From: Aquatica leii | Taxonomy: Eukaryota > Arthropoda > Insecta > Coleoptera > Lampyridae | NCBI GenBank assembly: GCA_035610365.1 | Contig: CM069433.1 | Span: 132,202,545 to 132,266,544, forward strand | Length of the DNA: 64,000 bases | Reading direction: 5' to 3' | In this document: piece after piece, positions 22,965-35,403 of the stretch | Layout of the letters: the number at the start of each line of letters is the position of its first letter | Position numbering within the stretch: position 1 is the stretch's first letter | The notes under the pieces: generated by a model | The model's input: the letters and a program-made list of their open reading frames with translations, nothing else | Databases searched by the model: none | What the model was told of the DNA's origin: nothing | Position numbers and translations under genes: made by a program

Positions 22965-23940
22965 TAGGATTTTCTTGTAATTTAATTGCTGACGCGTAAC
23001 TCAATTGAATCGGCAGGTGGATCGCAGGTCTCGGTGTGCTAATTATAACGTAAGATGAAGAAGGCGCCAAAATGGTTAGAAACTAGAATGGAAGACACCG
23101 TTTAAATTTATTTAAGGTTGAAAGAGAACAAATGACAAGACACAGGTTGTAACACGAATGTATTTTTATTTAATCACAGAAAGAGAGGTTAGAAAGGAGA
23201 AGCGAGGTAGATTTATATAAATGCGATCAATTGCTGTATGTAAGTATAGATCACTGACAATAATTGCTAATGCAAACCCCCTTCGGTTGGGCAACACCTC
23301 GTACATAACCTCCAAAAGAACAAATTTACAGTAGTAAATATTATACAAATATGCAATATCTCGATAATTAAGAAAATCCGAGCGCACAAAAAAAAGTTTT
23401 GTAATAATTGTGGCAACAACCTGATATGTACGTACAGTCGCACGTCCAAACGACTAGCAACATAGATAAAAGAAAATTAGAATAGGAAATACGATACTTA
23501 CAATTTATTTTTATGCGATTAGCTAGCCGCACCTTCCCCAGAATTTCCTAAGATTTGTTTAAACTAACAAACACGTACATATGGCGTTATCACAAATCAG
23601 TTTCCTTCGGTTTATTCGATCTATGAGAAAAAACCAGATGCGCCAAGTTTCCGCCAGATTAATGTTGATGTTTTGGTAAGTGGGCTTTTTAATACGGTTA
23701 TAATTGCAGTTATTAATCAAAGATTTTAATATCCCTAATCAACGTAGGTGCAACACCCTTTGCATCACATCGTAGATTGTGATAGAAATTTTTGTTGTTA
23801 ATATCTCCGGATTAATGGAATAGTATGAGCATCCAAAATTCCCTAGAAAGACTTTCACATAAGCAGCAAAAGTACTATACCCATTTATAACGTGAATGCG
23901 CGTGAATATTCGAAATGAAAGCCATGCTGGGCGCGTACGT
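22965..23940 (-). repeat. R1kb dispersed repeat, copy B
   Basis: Read on the minus strand, it matches copy C over almost 1 kb in order. Shared blocks are GGCTTTCAT, ATAAATGGGT-TAGTACTTTT, GAAACTTGGCGCATCTGG, ATAACGCCATA, GTGCGCTCGGATT, GTGTTGCCCAACCGAAGG, GTGTTACAACC, TTTAAACGGTGTCTTCC, TTTTGGCGCC, and CGAGACCTGCGATCC. The body carries a polyA-type AATAAA and a TTCTCTTTCA tract. Class unknown. Confidence 0.8.
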
Positions 23941-25309
23941 TAGATGATGATCATACCACAGGCACCTGAAAAATGGTTTTTCTCTCCTCGATAATTTAAT
24001 CTGTTAAAAAAAACCAATTGACACCCACCACTCTCGATGTAGCGAAAAGTAGGCGATCCGGGACAATACTTATACAGTACGAAAATCACACCGAAGCACT
24101 TTAAACATAACACAACTCTGATTTTGAAATCGTAATGCAGTGTTTTTTCATACAACCGGATCCCAGTGTGTTAAAACAAAACCTATATCTAGTTTTTTTT
24201 TATTACAAAAATTGCATAAACACTACGTAGTAAACACACAATGCTAATACTTAAAAATAAATGCAATTTTGAAACAATAAAATTGCTATATAAGAACTGG
24301 ATTTATAATAACAGAGAGAATTTTCTTAAACATCAGATTTGTGTAAATAGAAAAATTAAAATATCTGAATTCGTTTCTTAATACCAGCGTACTTGATTAT
24401 AAATAACGATTTTCTTTTGCAACGACAAAATGCTGAATTCTGGCAATAGGGAGTAAGTAATTTTTAATCGTTTATTGCTTTTATATTTACGGTAACATTT
24501 GGTATCGTTTTTGCAATTATCGATATTTTAATTTTGCATAGCCATTACTACAGACATTGTAAGCTAGACTTAATAAGTTAATTTAAGCATACACTTTCCC
24601 TATTTCATGGTCTGCAAATGTTCTAGGTCATCCGAGTTCGAAAACAAATTAGCATTCATTATTCAAATTTGCACAATATGTAATAATAATAATAAAATTA
24701 CTCATATAATCTTATGAAACAATATTAATTTTTCAAAAAAAATGGTAGCACTGTCTAACATTTTATTAATAAGCAAATATATCATACATCAATAAAATCG
24801 TATTTTTTTGTTTGAAACAATTATTTTAAATTGTCAAATTCTGAATTGTAGTTACATGTTTTGTAATATTTTTCATTTACACGAAATCATTTAATTGTAA
24901 TGTTAAGTAGAAGTGACAGTTCAGTAATTGATTAACTAAACAAACATTATTCGCCTTTCGCATTCATTCATGATAAAAGCTGATTTTAAACTAGAAAAAC
25001 ATAAATTAGCCAGCCAAGCCTAGCTAAAGATATATAATCGAATGGACATACTGTTTCTGGATGATAATATTTGCAAGAAAACGTTCTAAATATTTATAAA
25101 ATAATACTTACATTCAATAATAGTTAAGTGACTCACTGAGTATCAAAAGTAGTTGAAATATGTCTCTTCTTACCTGAAAAAAAATTATATTAATAAACAG
25201 CAAAAGATTAATTATATAATTTTAAACACATTTACCTTACTACAATAAAAAAAATTAAATATTTTATTAACCTGACAGAAAAGGAAAACTAAGTATGTGG
25301 TTTTTAAAT
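23941..25309. other. No gene seen
   Basis: This is very AT-rich DNA with scattered TAATAATAA runs. No frame with recognisable content on either strand. Confidence 0.5.
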
Positions 25310-25920
25310 AACGCTGGCTAGTATTTCCAGTAACTATTATTTTGTAACAGTTATTAATAAGGAACAATAACAACTTGTTACCCACGTTGTAAAATAACAG
25401 TTATTTAATAACAACTTTACAAAAAGCGTTCTTGGTCTTCTTTAGTATTTTGTTCTTACATTACGTATGCTACATACTACTATTCCTACCTAACCTAGTG
25501 CGTACTGTTGAATAACAAGTAATAACCCAGAAGATTTATGGTCTATGAGATTTAAACGCATTCTTTTTCTAATAAGACAGTTCCCACAGGTGAAACAACC
25601 ACTTAACAAACGAAGGGCAGATTCCTTGTGTAAGTAATTGCAACATACGAAACATGAACAAAATACTATGAAAAGAGTGTAAATAAGATTGAAACAAGAA
25701 TATTTTTTTAAGTAGTAATTAATGACTACCACATGGATATTGGGTAAGATAGGTATGTCTGTACCCCTTGGTCTGTACCTACATCTACATATAATCAAAT
25801 CATACGGATTACGCAATAACAACTGTTACTAAAATAACTGTTATTCGGAACTGTTACTCCTTAGTAATAATAACAACTTGTTACTGTTACTGAAAAAAGT
25901 AACAGTTCACCATCCCTATT
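25310..25920. mobile_element. Probable hAT-type MITE with subterminal AACAGTT repeats
   Basis: Two clusters of AACAGTT or AACTGTT motifs (six by eye) and related GTTACTGTTAC units lie at 25,340-25,430 and 25,820-25,905. They flank about 390 bp with no coding content. The right end reads GTAACAGTTCACCATCCCTA, so the reverse strand starts TAGGGATGGTGAAC. That is the kind of terminus plus subterminal repeat typical of hAT elements. The left terminus is degraded, and no clear 8-bp duplication was found. Confidence 0.45.
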
Positions 25921-26049
25921 TTTAAAGGAAGTTTTCTCTATATAAGTATATAAATAATAACATAAAAATTAAATATTATTGTCTTTAAATATAAACACTA
26001 GAAAATTAATAAAATATATTATAAAAAAAAACTAAACAATTTTCAGTTT

Positions 26050-27800
26050 CAGATTCATTGCAGAACTTTTTAGCCGATTCAGCAAAATCGTTGTAGTAAA
26101 ACACAAACTGACAAAGTTGTTGATAGAGATCATCGCGATTTCTTTTATTTTGGAACATTCTTTAGATCGAACTATGCAATATCCTTTAATTGATCATCAT
26201 TTGAATTAAACCTTGAACTTATTTGTGAAATGTCGTATCAATAATCGTACATATATGTATATTTCCTGGCTTCATCAACAGATCGTTCATAATAAAGGAT
26301 TTTTCTTATCGGGATTCGTTTTTGAGACAGTTTTTGACGCAATTTAATACTATAACCCTCTTCTACCGAGCTTTGATTTAGATAATTCACAAACCTAACG
26401 GCACAATTATTTCATTTAATCAAATTTCCTCGTTTTTTTCTGAATGTTACTCTGCAGAATTTTAGCCGAGTTCCATACCGACAGATAATCTAGACAACGG
26501 GATTGAAGGTATTGAGAAACCAGAGTAGAAAGTAAAAATAATTCTTGATATATTAAATATTATTTGCACCAATTGTCTAATAAACTTTGAGCTTAATAAG
26601 AAGCATATAGAACTTTTTTTGATCTTCTACCTTTACACTTGCGTCATCAAAAATGCTTTTTAAAGCTGTATCTTTACTCCACCAACGAGTCGTGTTATTT
26701 TTTTGGAGACGACGAAGTCAGTCATGACGTTCTCAAACATGTTTATTTAACAGTCCTATGAAATCTTTCCCCATTTTACAGCTTTCTGTTGTACTGGACA
26801 TTAATACATTTAATGTATGAGCATAACAATGAACATGTATAATTGAATTATATTGACCACTCATGTTGGCAGCATCATCAAAAACACATTCTAGTATAAT
26901 ATTACAGCTTAAACCGAATGCAATTAACTCTGATTTTATTTGTTCATACAAGCCAGATCTAATCGTTGTCTTAACGGGAAAAAGTTTCAACAATATTTAC
27001 TTTACCCTGCCATCAACAACATATTTTACACACAAACTTAATTGATCGACTTGAGTTAAATACGATAAATTTGCTATGTATGAATAATAGTATGGCTATA
27101 GAGATGGAAAAACATGATTTTACAACGTTTGGTCATAATTTGCAACTAGTAAAACTAGCTCTATAACATCTCATGATTAACGTTGTTATTATCTAAAATA
27201 GAGAAGTTTCTTCGCAGTGTCGTTTATATGCGGTTTCTATAATTATGTCAATGATTCCACAGATTATCCGGCGTCCAGCATCAATTTCGTTTCGTCTTTT
27301 GTACACTAATTCATTCGCTATAATATTTTGTATGTCTTTTTGTTTAGAAGCAAGCATGATGCGCAGCTTTCATGCTTTTTAATCTGATCGTAAAAATGCT
27401 ACTACTTAAATGCTTTCAGTAAAAGGAGAATCTTTTCCAAAAGAAAACGCCATACAAATATAATATAATTGACTTTTCTACTGAGATATAGCCATTTACG
27501 ATTTTGTTTTAATTGATCAAAAGTATAAATATATGTCCTACCAGCATTAAATGGAAGTTCGCAGTCACATTCACTAGGTTGGATAGGATAGTGTTTTAAA
27601 AAGCCTAATTTTTGTATGATTACGTTAGTTTGCAGACCTGGTCAAACTAATTTCAAAAATTGCGCTTCAGTTTACTAACGTCGTTGTCGCTATCACTTAC
27701 GTTAATTCCATGCACAAAATTTTCTTCACTATAACTTGGTTAAACTGTTTCTTTTTCTTTTATTTTTTTCAAAAAAAGTTGGTCCCTTGCATTCGTGGAT
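26050..27800 (-). pseudogene. hAT transposase remnant, ZMYM1-like (DUF4371 type)
   Basis: Minus-strand pieces appear in family order. HYPIQPSECDCELPF and KQNRKWLYLSRKVNYIIF (about 27,605-27,460) are the N-terminal zinc-finger region. The open frame 26,733-26,993 has CVFDDAANMSGQYNS and VHCYAHTLNVL, the catalytic-core motif 'G-x-x-D-G-A-x-x-M-x-G' and 'H-C-x-A-H-x-L-N'. TTRWWSKDTALKSIFDD (about 26,640-26,700) is the 'T-R-W' motif. RRKRG-like and FNSNDDQLKDIA pieces (about 26,200-26,450) belong to the C-terminal part. Stops and frameshifts break it throughout. In intact relatives it encodes a DNA cut-and-paste transposase. Terminal repeats were not found. Confidence 0.8.
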
Positions 27801-28099
27801 TTGAGACACAATGGGTTTTCAAAAATTTTTTTTGTTAAAGATCAGATCTGGCATTTTCAACAATCGTTTTGCTTGTTCGTCTCTTTTTTCGGTACCACTT
27901 TTATAAAAATATTTTTCATTTTTCTCCCAAATTAATTTTCACAAAGGACAGTTATTCAGAATCAACATAAAATCATCCAATGATGAAAGTAGCAAATACA
28001 ACTAACAAGTAAACAACGCTCAGCGTAATTGCATTAGTGGGAATAAAATCAGGAGTTTGTATTATATATTCATAGTATTAAGATATCAGATATAATAGA

Positions 28100-28264
28100 A
28101 ACCACAAGAGTTGGCGTTCCCGTAATCATTTTCTGAATCAATTTACGACATTCCTTTGAAGATTTATCAAAGTTTAACACATATTTATAATAAAGACAGC
28201 AGTACAGTGTGCAAGTCGTAAATTGATTCAGAAACCTATGACGTGAATGCCAACTCTGGTTGTT
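28100..28264. repeat. Small foldback, arms of about 50 bp
   Basis: The left arm 28,100-28,149 (ACCACAAGAGTTGGCG ... TTTACGAC) pairs with the right arm 28,215-28,264 (GTCGTAAATTGATTCAG ... TTGTTCC). A 65-bp spacer separates them. The inner 20 bp pair almost perfectly and the outer parts have several mismatches. No coding content. Confidence 0.75.
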
Positions 28265-30207
28265 CCTAGTATATCAATACTATTTTCTGTATTTTATCTC
28301 ATGCATAAGATAAGAATAAACCTTATTATTTTAGTAATTGTTATCTACACTAAATTGTTGAAGTACCGTGGGACTACAGATCTTTGTTCGCAATAACCGA
28401 TGTTCACTATAAAAATTTACAAATTCATACGTACAACATAAAATGCTTAGAAATGACTAGGGTAATGATTTAAACTGACAAAGAAATATAAATTTAGAAT
28501 CTAGTTTTGAAAAATGTTCTCTGGTTCTACAAGTAAAGTTACTAAAAGTACAACCATAAATTACAGATCGTTTTTACCGCGTCCTGTATTTTTATGTATA
28601 ATGTACAAAGGATGCAGGTTGTCCGATGTCATTATTTGAAAATTTCTTGTGAAGATTATTAACGAATACATAACAATAGTTTTTGTAAAGTGGCAAATAA
28701 AATAATCAAACTAGACCATTAACAACGTTTGATGGCAGAGTCATCTCATAGTATAAGTCACCATGATAACTGTAAATAAGCTATAACGGCGGTAAACGTT
28801 GTAAGTTGATTTTTATACCACGTAATAGTTTTGAATAAAACTGCGGGATTAAATCACAAGTTAATTTATTTTACCATAATAATTCTACTAATTCATCAGC
28901 CTAGCTCACAAAGACAAATTGAGACAAACTTATAAATTTATAATTAAGGTCGTAAGTATTCTATCGTAACTTCTCTTTAATTTACTATTTTAATGTGAGA
29001 ACCTTTAAATTTAGAATTTAAACGCCAAAATATTTTTTATACTGTTAAATTACTAATTACAAGTTATTTACACACGTGTCATTGAAGGTTGGTTATCACT
29101 TGTTGCATTTTGCTAGCTCGGGCTTGGTCATCACGTGACTTGGATGATGTAATAATATGAAATCTTCGAAATTTGTAAATTATTAATTTCGTGCAATAAT
29201 TTGATTGATCCTTTTCACATTAGATCGGTGATTGATGACACTTAACCTTTTTTAAGTGTGATAAAGCAAAATTAAGTTGTTAATTGTAGCTTTATTTCAA
29301 TAATTTCTTTACATAAGTATATTTATCTTCTTGGTTACTAAATCGTTTCTTTATTACTATTGTTCCTTTCCTAAATTACTTATTTATATGACTAAATTTT
29401 GATAGGGTAGATACACCCTCTTATTTCAAAATTAACCAATAACAAGAGTACACATATTTAAAGTTACAGTTAACAAATGCATCAGAATTTACTTAGAAGT
29501 ACAAATCCTGATAACGTGCCTTACAAGTTCTTAAAACCTAAAAGGTGCATCAGCAATTCCTGAAAACAAATGACTAAAACTAATGCGTATAACAAGAATA
29601 AGGTTAAAGAATACTACTAATTTTAATTCTAACTAACTATAATAAAAACATTTACAGAAGTCTTAACAGTGATCAATAATCACAACTTCAGAAATTGTAA
29701 ACAAAACATACGTATCGTAAATCTTCCAGAATCATAAATGCACAGAAAAGGATATCGTAATAATAATATTCGTAATTATTAACGTACAAAATAAACTATC
29801 GTATTTATACGTATAGAAGCAGAATCAAATCGTACGTATCAAAAAATTGTTGGTACGTAGAAAAAACTAAAAGCAAAAGCTTACATCACCATCCGTAATG
29901 AACACAGAAAAGACTTAATGTTTAACTAATTATGGGTTTTTTCATATAACAACAAACGCATAATTGCAAATCACAACGAAAGCGGATTGTCAGAACGACA
30001 AAAGCAGTACCCACAAGTTCGGATTTAACATGTGAACATTTTTTGCAATTATATGTAAGGACGTCCGCTTCTTACGGAAATGCAACGGAAGATAACTTAC
30101 AACAATGGATACCAATCACGCATGGGTATTATGCGTTATCAATTGTGTGCGCCGTGAATCCAAAAATGTTAAACTAAATCAGAAGTCACAACTGTAATCT
30201 TTACAGT
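28265..30207. other. No gene seen
   Basis: This AT-rich DNA has no frame above background and no family motif that I recognise on either strand. Confidence 0.5.
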
Positions 30208-30256
30208 CAGAAAAGAAAACATAAGATAGATGTTTCTATCTTTGTCTTATATATTA

Positions 30257-30773
30257 TGCGTATTTACAATTCACGCTCATGACAAATATTCCACCTTTCA
30301 CGATGAGTGCGCGTGGTTGGTTGTTCAACAGTATAGACACTTAAGAGAAACAGATTTCCTTTTTAAATAGAATAAGCAAGTTGGCAGAAGTTCTAAACCT
30401 TTTATTGTAAAAATATTTATATACACAAAAAAGCTTCTGTAAACTTCATTGTTGGTTTTACTTTTTTTAAGTAATACTAAAAAAAACGGATTAACATTAT
30501 TTTCTAAATATAAGTTTAACTTAACCCTAGATTCTACCTATAGTATTTATTTATGTATAGATACCCTTTTGCATTATTAACTTTGGAATTTCTAAACTAA
30601 TTATTTATACGCCTATGTACACTTCATTGTTAGTTTCATTTACTAACTTCCTGTTGCCATTATCGATTACTTTATTGAAAACAATTAGCTGTGAAATTGT
30701 CTTTACTATCGAACAAGAACTCTGACGCACTCTATCTTGAAAGGGGATACTTGTAATGGGCAGTTTGTATTTC
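30257..30773. mobile_element. Unidentified insertion inside the left end of the P-like element
   Basis: By comparison with the uninterrupted right end, this 517-bp segment splits GTCTTA from GATATT. It contains two related blocks (CTTCATTGTTGGTTT near 30,448 and CTTCATTGTTAGTTT near 30,625) and no coding frame. Its own termini are not evident. Confidence 0.45.
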
Positions 30774-30987
30774 AGATATTCGTAATATCAAAGAATAAAT
30801 ACTTATACTTATACTAATCGACACGGAGCTAAATAAAGTTACTACAGTTTAGTGCGCATGTCTACCGGAGGTGTTAAAAATAACGACATTTTCGACTTTA
30901 CGTGTGTTTGTGACATAACCTTAATAATTTAAGTATTTATTCGATTTATTCTTTGGCTTAACGTGCTTTTATACTAACATTTATAAA

Positions 30988-33553
30988 ATGAAGAAACCAA
31001 TTTCTCAATACGATGGCAGAATCAGTTTTTATAGGTTTCCTAAAGGAGATTTGACTAGGTGAATCCAGTTGTAAGTACGTAAGAACTTAAGTAAAATGAC
31101 ACGTTTTGCTATAGGTGTCTCAAATGGTCAAGACAATGTGGGAGGTTTGATCTATTGCATAGAAGTGTTGACTATTTGTACAAAAAATTACGAGTATGTG
31201 GCAAACATTTTGAAACAGTAATGTTTTTAAATAGTCACAAAAACAGGCTACTTTTTCACGCAAAACCAACACTTCTTCTCCCTAAAATGTAAGTAATGTA
31301 AAACTAATGGTTATTATCTAGCATAATTAATGTTATTTCAATCCAGCATTTCTCAACAAAGTATCGAAGAAAGTATTGTACAGCCCAGTTGTTCTAGTAC
31401 CACATTGCCATTTCCAGATGCACTAGAAGTGTCAATTTCTGAAGACCACCACAGAAGGTATATTAGCGATGTAACAAAAATGAAACATTGCGGTATTTAA
31501 TAAAATTTTTAGTACCGATGTAAATAAATATCCTTTGACATCTCCTGTCGAAAGTCAAACAAGCCAAGCATGCAGCTCAAATACTCCTAGGAAAAAGAAA
31601 CTACGGAGCCACATACTTAAGCTAAAACGTGAAAAAAAGCGCTTCAATCCAAAATAAAGTTGCCAGATCAAGAATTAACAGCTACAGAGTTTAAACAGTT
31701 TTGCGAAAAGTTTCTTCCTGAAAGTGTAGCTCAAATTGCAAAGGTACAAGTGGACCTTAAAAATAAAGCAGCAAAAAGTAGAAGGTACACAGAAGAATAT
31801 AAACAATTTGCACTAAAATTGTATTTCACGAGTCCAAAGGCCTACAAATTCTTAGAGAGAACTTTAATTTTGCCAAGTGTGAGAAGCCTTCAGAGAATTA
31901 CTGAAAATGTCAATTTTAAAGTAGGCTTTAATGATTTCGTTTTTGAAGCATTAAAATTAAAATTTAGCACTCTGCCCGATGTAGAAAAATGTTGCACCAT
32001 TTGCATCGATGAAATGTCGATTAAATCATCATTATTTTATAATCTAAGCAGAGATGAAATCATAGGGTTTGAAAACGAAGGTGATGGTAATTCATTTTTA
32101 CCTGCTCAAAGTGCTACAGTAATCATGGCTAGAGGCATATACAAAAAGTTACAGTTGGAGTGCGATGCTGATGTTAGGGCAGTAATAACTTATCAAGGCT
32201 GTAATTTTAGAGATCTAACTAAAAGATTAGGTGTATCACAGAAGAAATCGTACTTTTTTGTCAACGACAACAAAATCTACTATTTCTTCGAGGAATAATT
32301 TGATGAAATATGATATAGTTTTCAACGAAAAAAAGGCATCATGGAAAGATATCGAAAATTTTTACATATCAGACAAATGTAAACACTGCGGTTGGCTCCT
32401 AAATTAACCAATTTACATATTAGTCCGAATAATTTTCAGAGAATGCGCGTAAAATATGCGACTCAAGTTTTTAGTGAGTCAGTCGCTGTTGCCTTATCAA
32501 CATATGTATCTTTTAATGCTTTACCAGCAGCGGCTGCAGGCACAGCCGATTTTCTAGAAAAATTTGACAAATTGTTTGATTTATTTAATTCGTTGAAGTA
32601 TAGAAATGCAAAAAAATATCATTTATCATTTATGGGAGCTGGTTACCAAATTAGTTTTTTAGATGAAATGACTAACTTAATAAAGTCCATCAAAATAATT
32701 GACAGTTGTAATAAAGAAGTGACCAATAAAATTCACTGCTTCAATAGTTGGCTTCTGTCAATTAATTCTTTAAAATCTTTATGGATAGAGTTCAAAAGTG
32801 AGAAACGTTCATTCCTCTTTACAAAAAGACTAAATCAAGATTCTTTGGAGAATTTCTTTGGTACTATTAGAAGTCAGGGAGGTAACTCCACAAATTCAAC
32901 GCCTCAAAAATTTCAGGCAACTTTTAAAAAATTGTTTTCTCTGAATTACTTAGAGCATATTGAAAGTGCAAATTGTACCAATGATTTTGATCAGATGTTA
33001 ACTATAGTTAACCAAACTGCCTTGAAACCATTTATTGCAGATGAAGAGGCTCACGCTTCAGCACCAAATACAAATACCTTTCCACCTAATTTTAACGATT
33101 ATAGAGATTTTAGACCTGTTAATTGAAAACGCATTATATTATGTTTGTGGATATTTATATAGAAAGGTTTTAAATATTCATGATTGTCAGACATGTAGAG
33201 AAGTAGAAAGTAAGAATTTAACGTCATCTAATTTATATTGTTCATTAAGAGCATATAAAACAAAAGACACATCCAAAATTTTCGGTAATTTAGTTATGCC
33301 AAATGAAGATTTTATAAATTTCGTTAGGATAATGGACAATCTGTTCACTTTAAATTTTAAGAAATTATCTGTTCAAGAAAATATTGGCAAAAAACTTGTA
33401 AACTTATTTACTAACATTGACTTTAAACCATCTTGCTCTAATTTTACTAAATTATATGTTTGTAAGCTATTTTGTAGAATGAAAATTTTTCATTCTCTCA
33501 AATTTGTAAATAATGAATTTAGAAATACCGACAAACAAACTAAAAAAAATTAA
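30988..33553 (+). pseudogene. P-element/THAP9-like transposase with introns
   Basis: The first exon (30,988-31,070) opens with YDGRISFYRFPKGDLTR, the THAP zinc-finger start, but lacks the first Cys pair. A GT-AG intron (31,071-31,114) joins it to CLKWSRQCGRFD and RVCGKHFETVMF, ending AKPTLLLPKM, the THAP C-x-x-H and P-T-x-x-x-P motifs. Further introns fit at 31,289-31,346 and 31,458-31,512. The only break in the spliced THAP part is a TGA where Trp is conserved. The transposase core runs 31,660-32,298 (first catalytic Asp in CIDEMSIKSS, 32,008), then 32,392-33,126 (RLNQDSLENFFGTIRSQGG, Glu at 32,848). The tail is ENALYYVCGYLYRK to TAA 33,553. Near 32,290 the segment with the second catalytic Asp is deleted, and a frameshift lies near 33,100. 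It is inactive but well preserved. Confidence 0.9.
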
Positions 33554-34218
33554 ATATTTTACATTTGTACTTTTTGCGTTTTTATGTGAATAACCATGGA
33601 ATTCAAGCATTTAAATTCAAGCCACGTAAGTCATTTAAAAAGTACTGCGTGTTTTACATGATCTCTGATTGGCTCTGAGTAATCTACTGAAAGAACCAGC
33701 AGACATGCGCACTTAAAATTTATAACAACGAATAACAAAGGATTTCGTCGGCGTGTCGGTTCTTGTTCGTATAATAAGAATTTATTCTTTGGTAATATCT
33801 AAGACAAAGATAGAAACATATATTTTACGCTTTCTTTTCTGATGGGCGTTTAATTCGATATGTTTCATCTTAAATGGTAAGGACTACATTAACAATTATT
33901 GTAATATTTTATCAAGTTTGTCCCCAAAAGTTATATGGCCCCAGTGGCAATCGCCACCCAAATAGTATATTGTAAAACAAATGATAACAATTATAAGGCG
34001 AGAGTTACAAATAGTATATTATTATACAAGTTTCATAAGAGGGCTTCTTGTAGCATCGAGTGGGTTTGGAGTCTACTGGAACAAGCACTAGAATTCCTCT
34101 CATTAAACGTGTGTAATATATTATTTTTTCTACTGTCCTTTTGACATGTAATGACTTTTAATAAAAAAATTCTATAAAATTGTTTAAAACTAATTCAACT
34201 TACAAATTAATTCAAAAT

Positions 34219-35403
34219 ATGAAACAGCAAGAAAATATTTCGTGCACACCTCCAGAAATTCGAGCAGCAGCTGCTGATGCTGTTAATAAACGTCTTCCAG
34301 CAAAATCAAAATTAATTTATGATAAAGAATATAACACGTTTAATTCATGGTGACTGAAAAAGTGTGTTAAAACTATTAACGAAAATGTATTACTTCTTTA
34401 TTACGATGAAACGAGCAAAACGAAGAAATCATCCACGTTATGGACGTCTTATAGCAAATTACGTGGTCGCTTAAATGTGGAAAAAACGTGGACATCTCAA
34501 AGTTTGCGAGGTTGCAGGGATTCCTAAAACAACAGTCGATAGGTGATCAACCTAAAAAATCTAATATTCTTAAAGTTCGGAAATAGATCATTTCATACAA
34601 GAAGCAGATGACTTGCCTTATCTGGCAATTAAGGTGATTCTAGTTCTTATATGTAAAATCTTTTGTGTACTAGTATATATTTTCAGGTTATGTTTATAAT
34701 AGGATATGTTGGTGCATGCCGTAGAAATGAACTGTTAAACATGACTGTTGATAATGTAGTCGAGACGGAATCATTGTTAATATTTCTAAAACAAAAAACG
34801 ATTCACCAAGAATATTTGTAACTAGCGAGATACAGTGGATTAATTTAATAAAAAAATATTTAAATCTACGACCTGCAACTGGTACCACAAAAAGATTTTT
34901 TTAACATACCGTAATGAACGTTGCTTACCAAGTCCAATTGGTATTAATAAAATTGGACAAGTTCCAAAAAGTATAGCGTCCTATCATAAACTAGCCGACC
35001 CTGAATGTTATACCGGACACTGTTTTAGACGATCAAGCGCATTGTACTTGACCAATAATGGTGAAGAGTTGGTGACAATTAAAAATCATGGAGGTTGGAA
35101 ATCTTCTACGATAGCAAAGGGATATATTAAAACGTCTCTAAAAGGAAAAATTGGCGGATGTTTAATTTTGTTAATTTACCTCAGCCGAGTACTTCTATTA
35201 GTGTACCCATCCTTGAATTTGGAGTAGAAAAAGATATAACCCCTCCAGAAGTAATTGTGCAGATTCGACAAGATTTGAATTATAAGCATGATGTGGTTAC
35301 ACAGAACCTACTTAGCTTAACAATTCAAGCTCAAGATACGTGCAACGTTACTGTCAATGGATACAACAATTGTCAGATTGGTACAGCTTCAAAAGAAAAC
35401 TAA
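34219..35403 (+). pseudogene. Crypton-like tyrosine recombinase
   Basis: An ATG at 34,219 opens MKQQENISCTPPEIRAAAAD and KRLPAKSKLIYDKEYNTFNS, the N-terminal core-binding domain. A GT-AG intron fits at about 34,632-34,687. The next exon has YVGACRRNELLNMTVDNV with the first catalytic Arg. About 34,920-35,130 has PIGINKIGQVPKSIASY, GHCFRRSSA (the H-x-x-R motif), HGGWKSST, and KGYIKTS with the likely Tyr nucleophile. The last frame (35,158-35,403) is a Cys/Asn-rich tail (DTCNVTVNGYNNCQIG) seen in insect members. Stops at about 34,353, around 34,820 and elsewhere, plus a frameshift near 35,150, break it. Crypton elements move by tyrosine-recombinase strand exchange and lack long inverted ends, in keeping with finding none here. 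Confidence 0.8.

Larger units (their letters stand above)
30208..33842 (+). mobile_element. P-element-like DNA transposon with inverted ends
   Basis: A P/THAP transposase gene is bordered by inverted sequence. The outer 30,208-30,256 (CAGAAAAGAAA ... CTTTGTCTTA) is repeated inverted at about 33,791-33,842. The inner 30,775-30,870 (AGATATT, CAAAGAATAAAT, then GTGCGCATGTCT) is inverted at about 33,690-33,800. On the right the outer and inner parts are contiguous. On the left about 517 bp separates them, so something inserted within the left end. An 8-bp target duplication was not recognised. Confidence 0.75.

Noticed and set aside
22885-23070. 61-codon frame at the end of R1kb copy B as a conserved coding exon
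   Set aside because: The equivalent stretch in copies C, D and E is broken by stops, so coding conservation is not supported.
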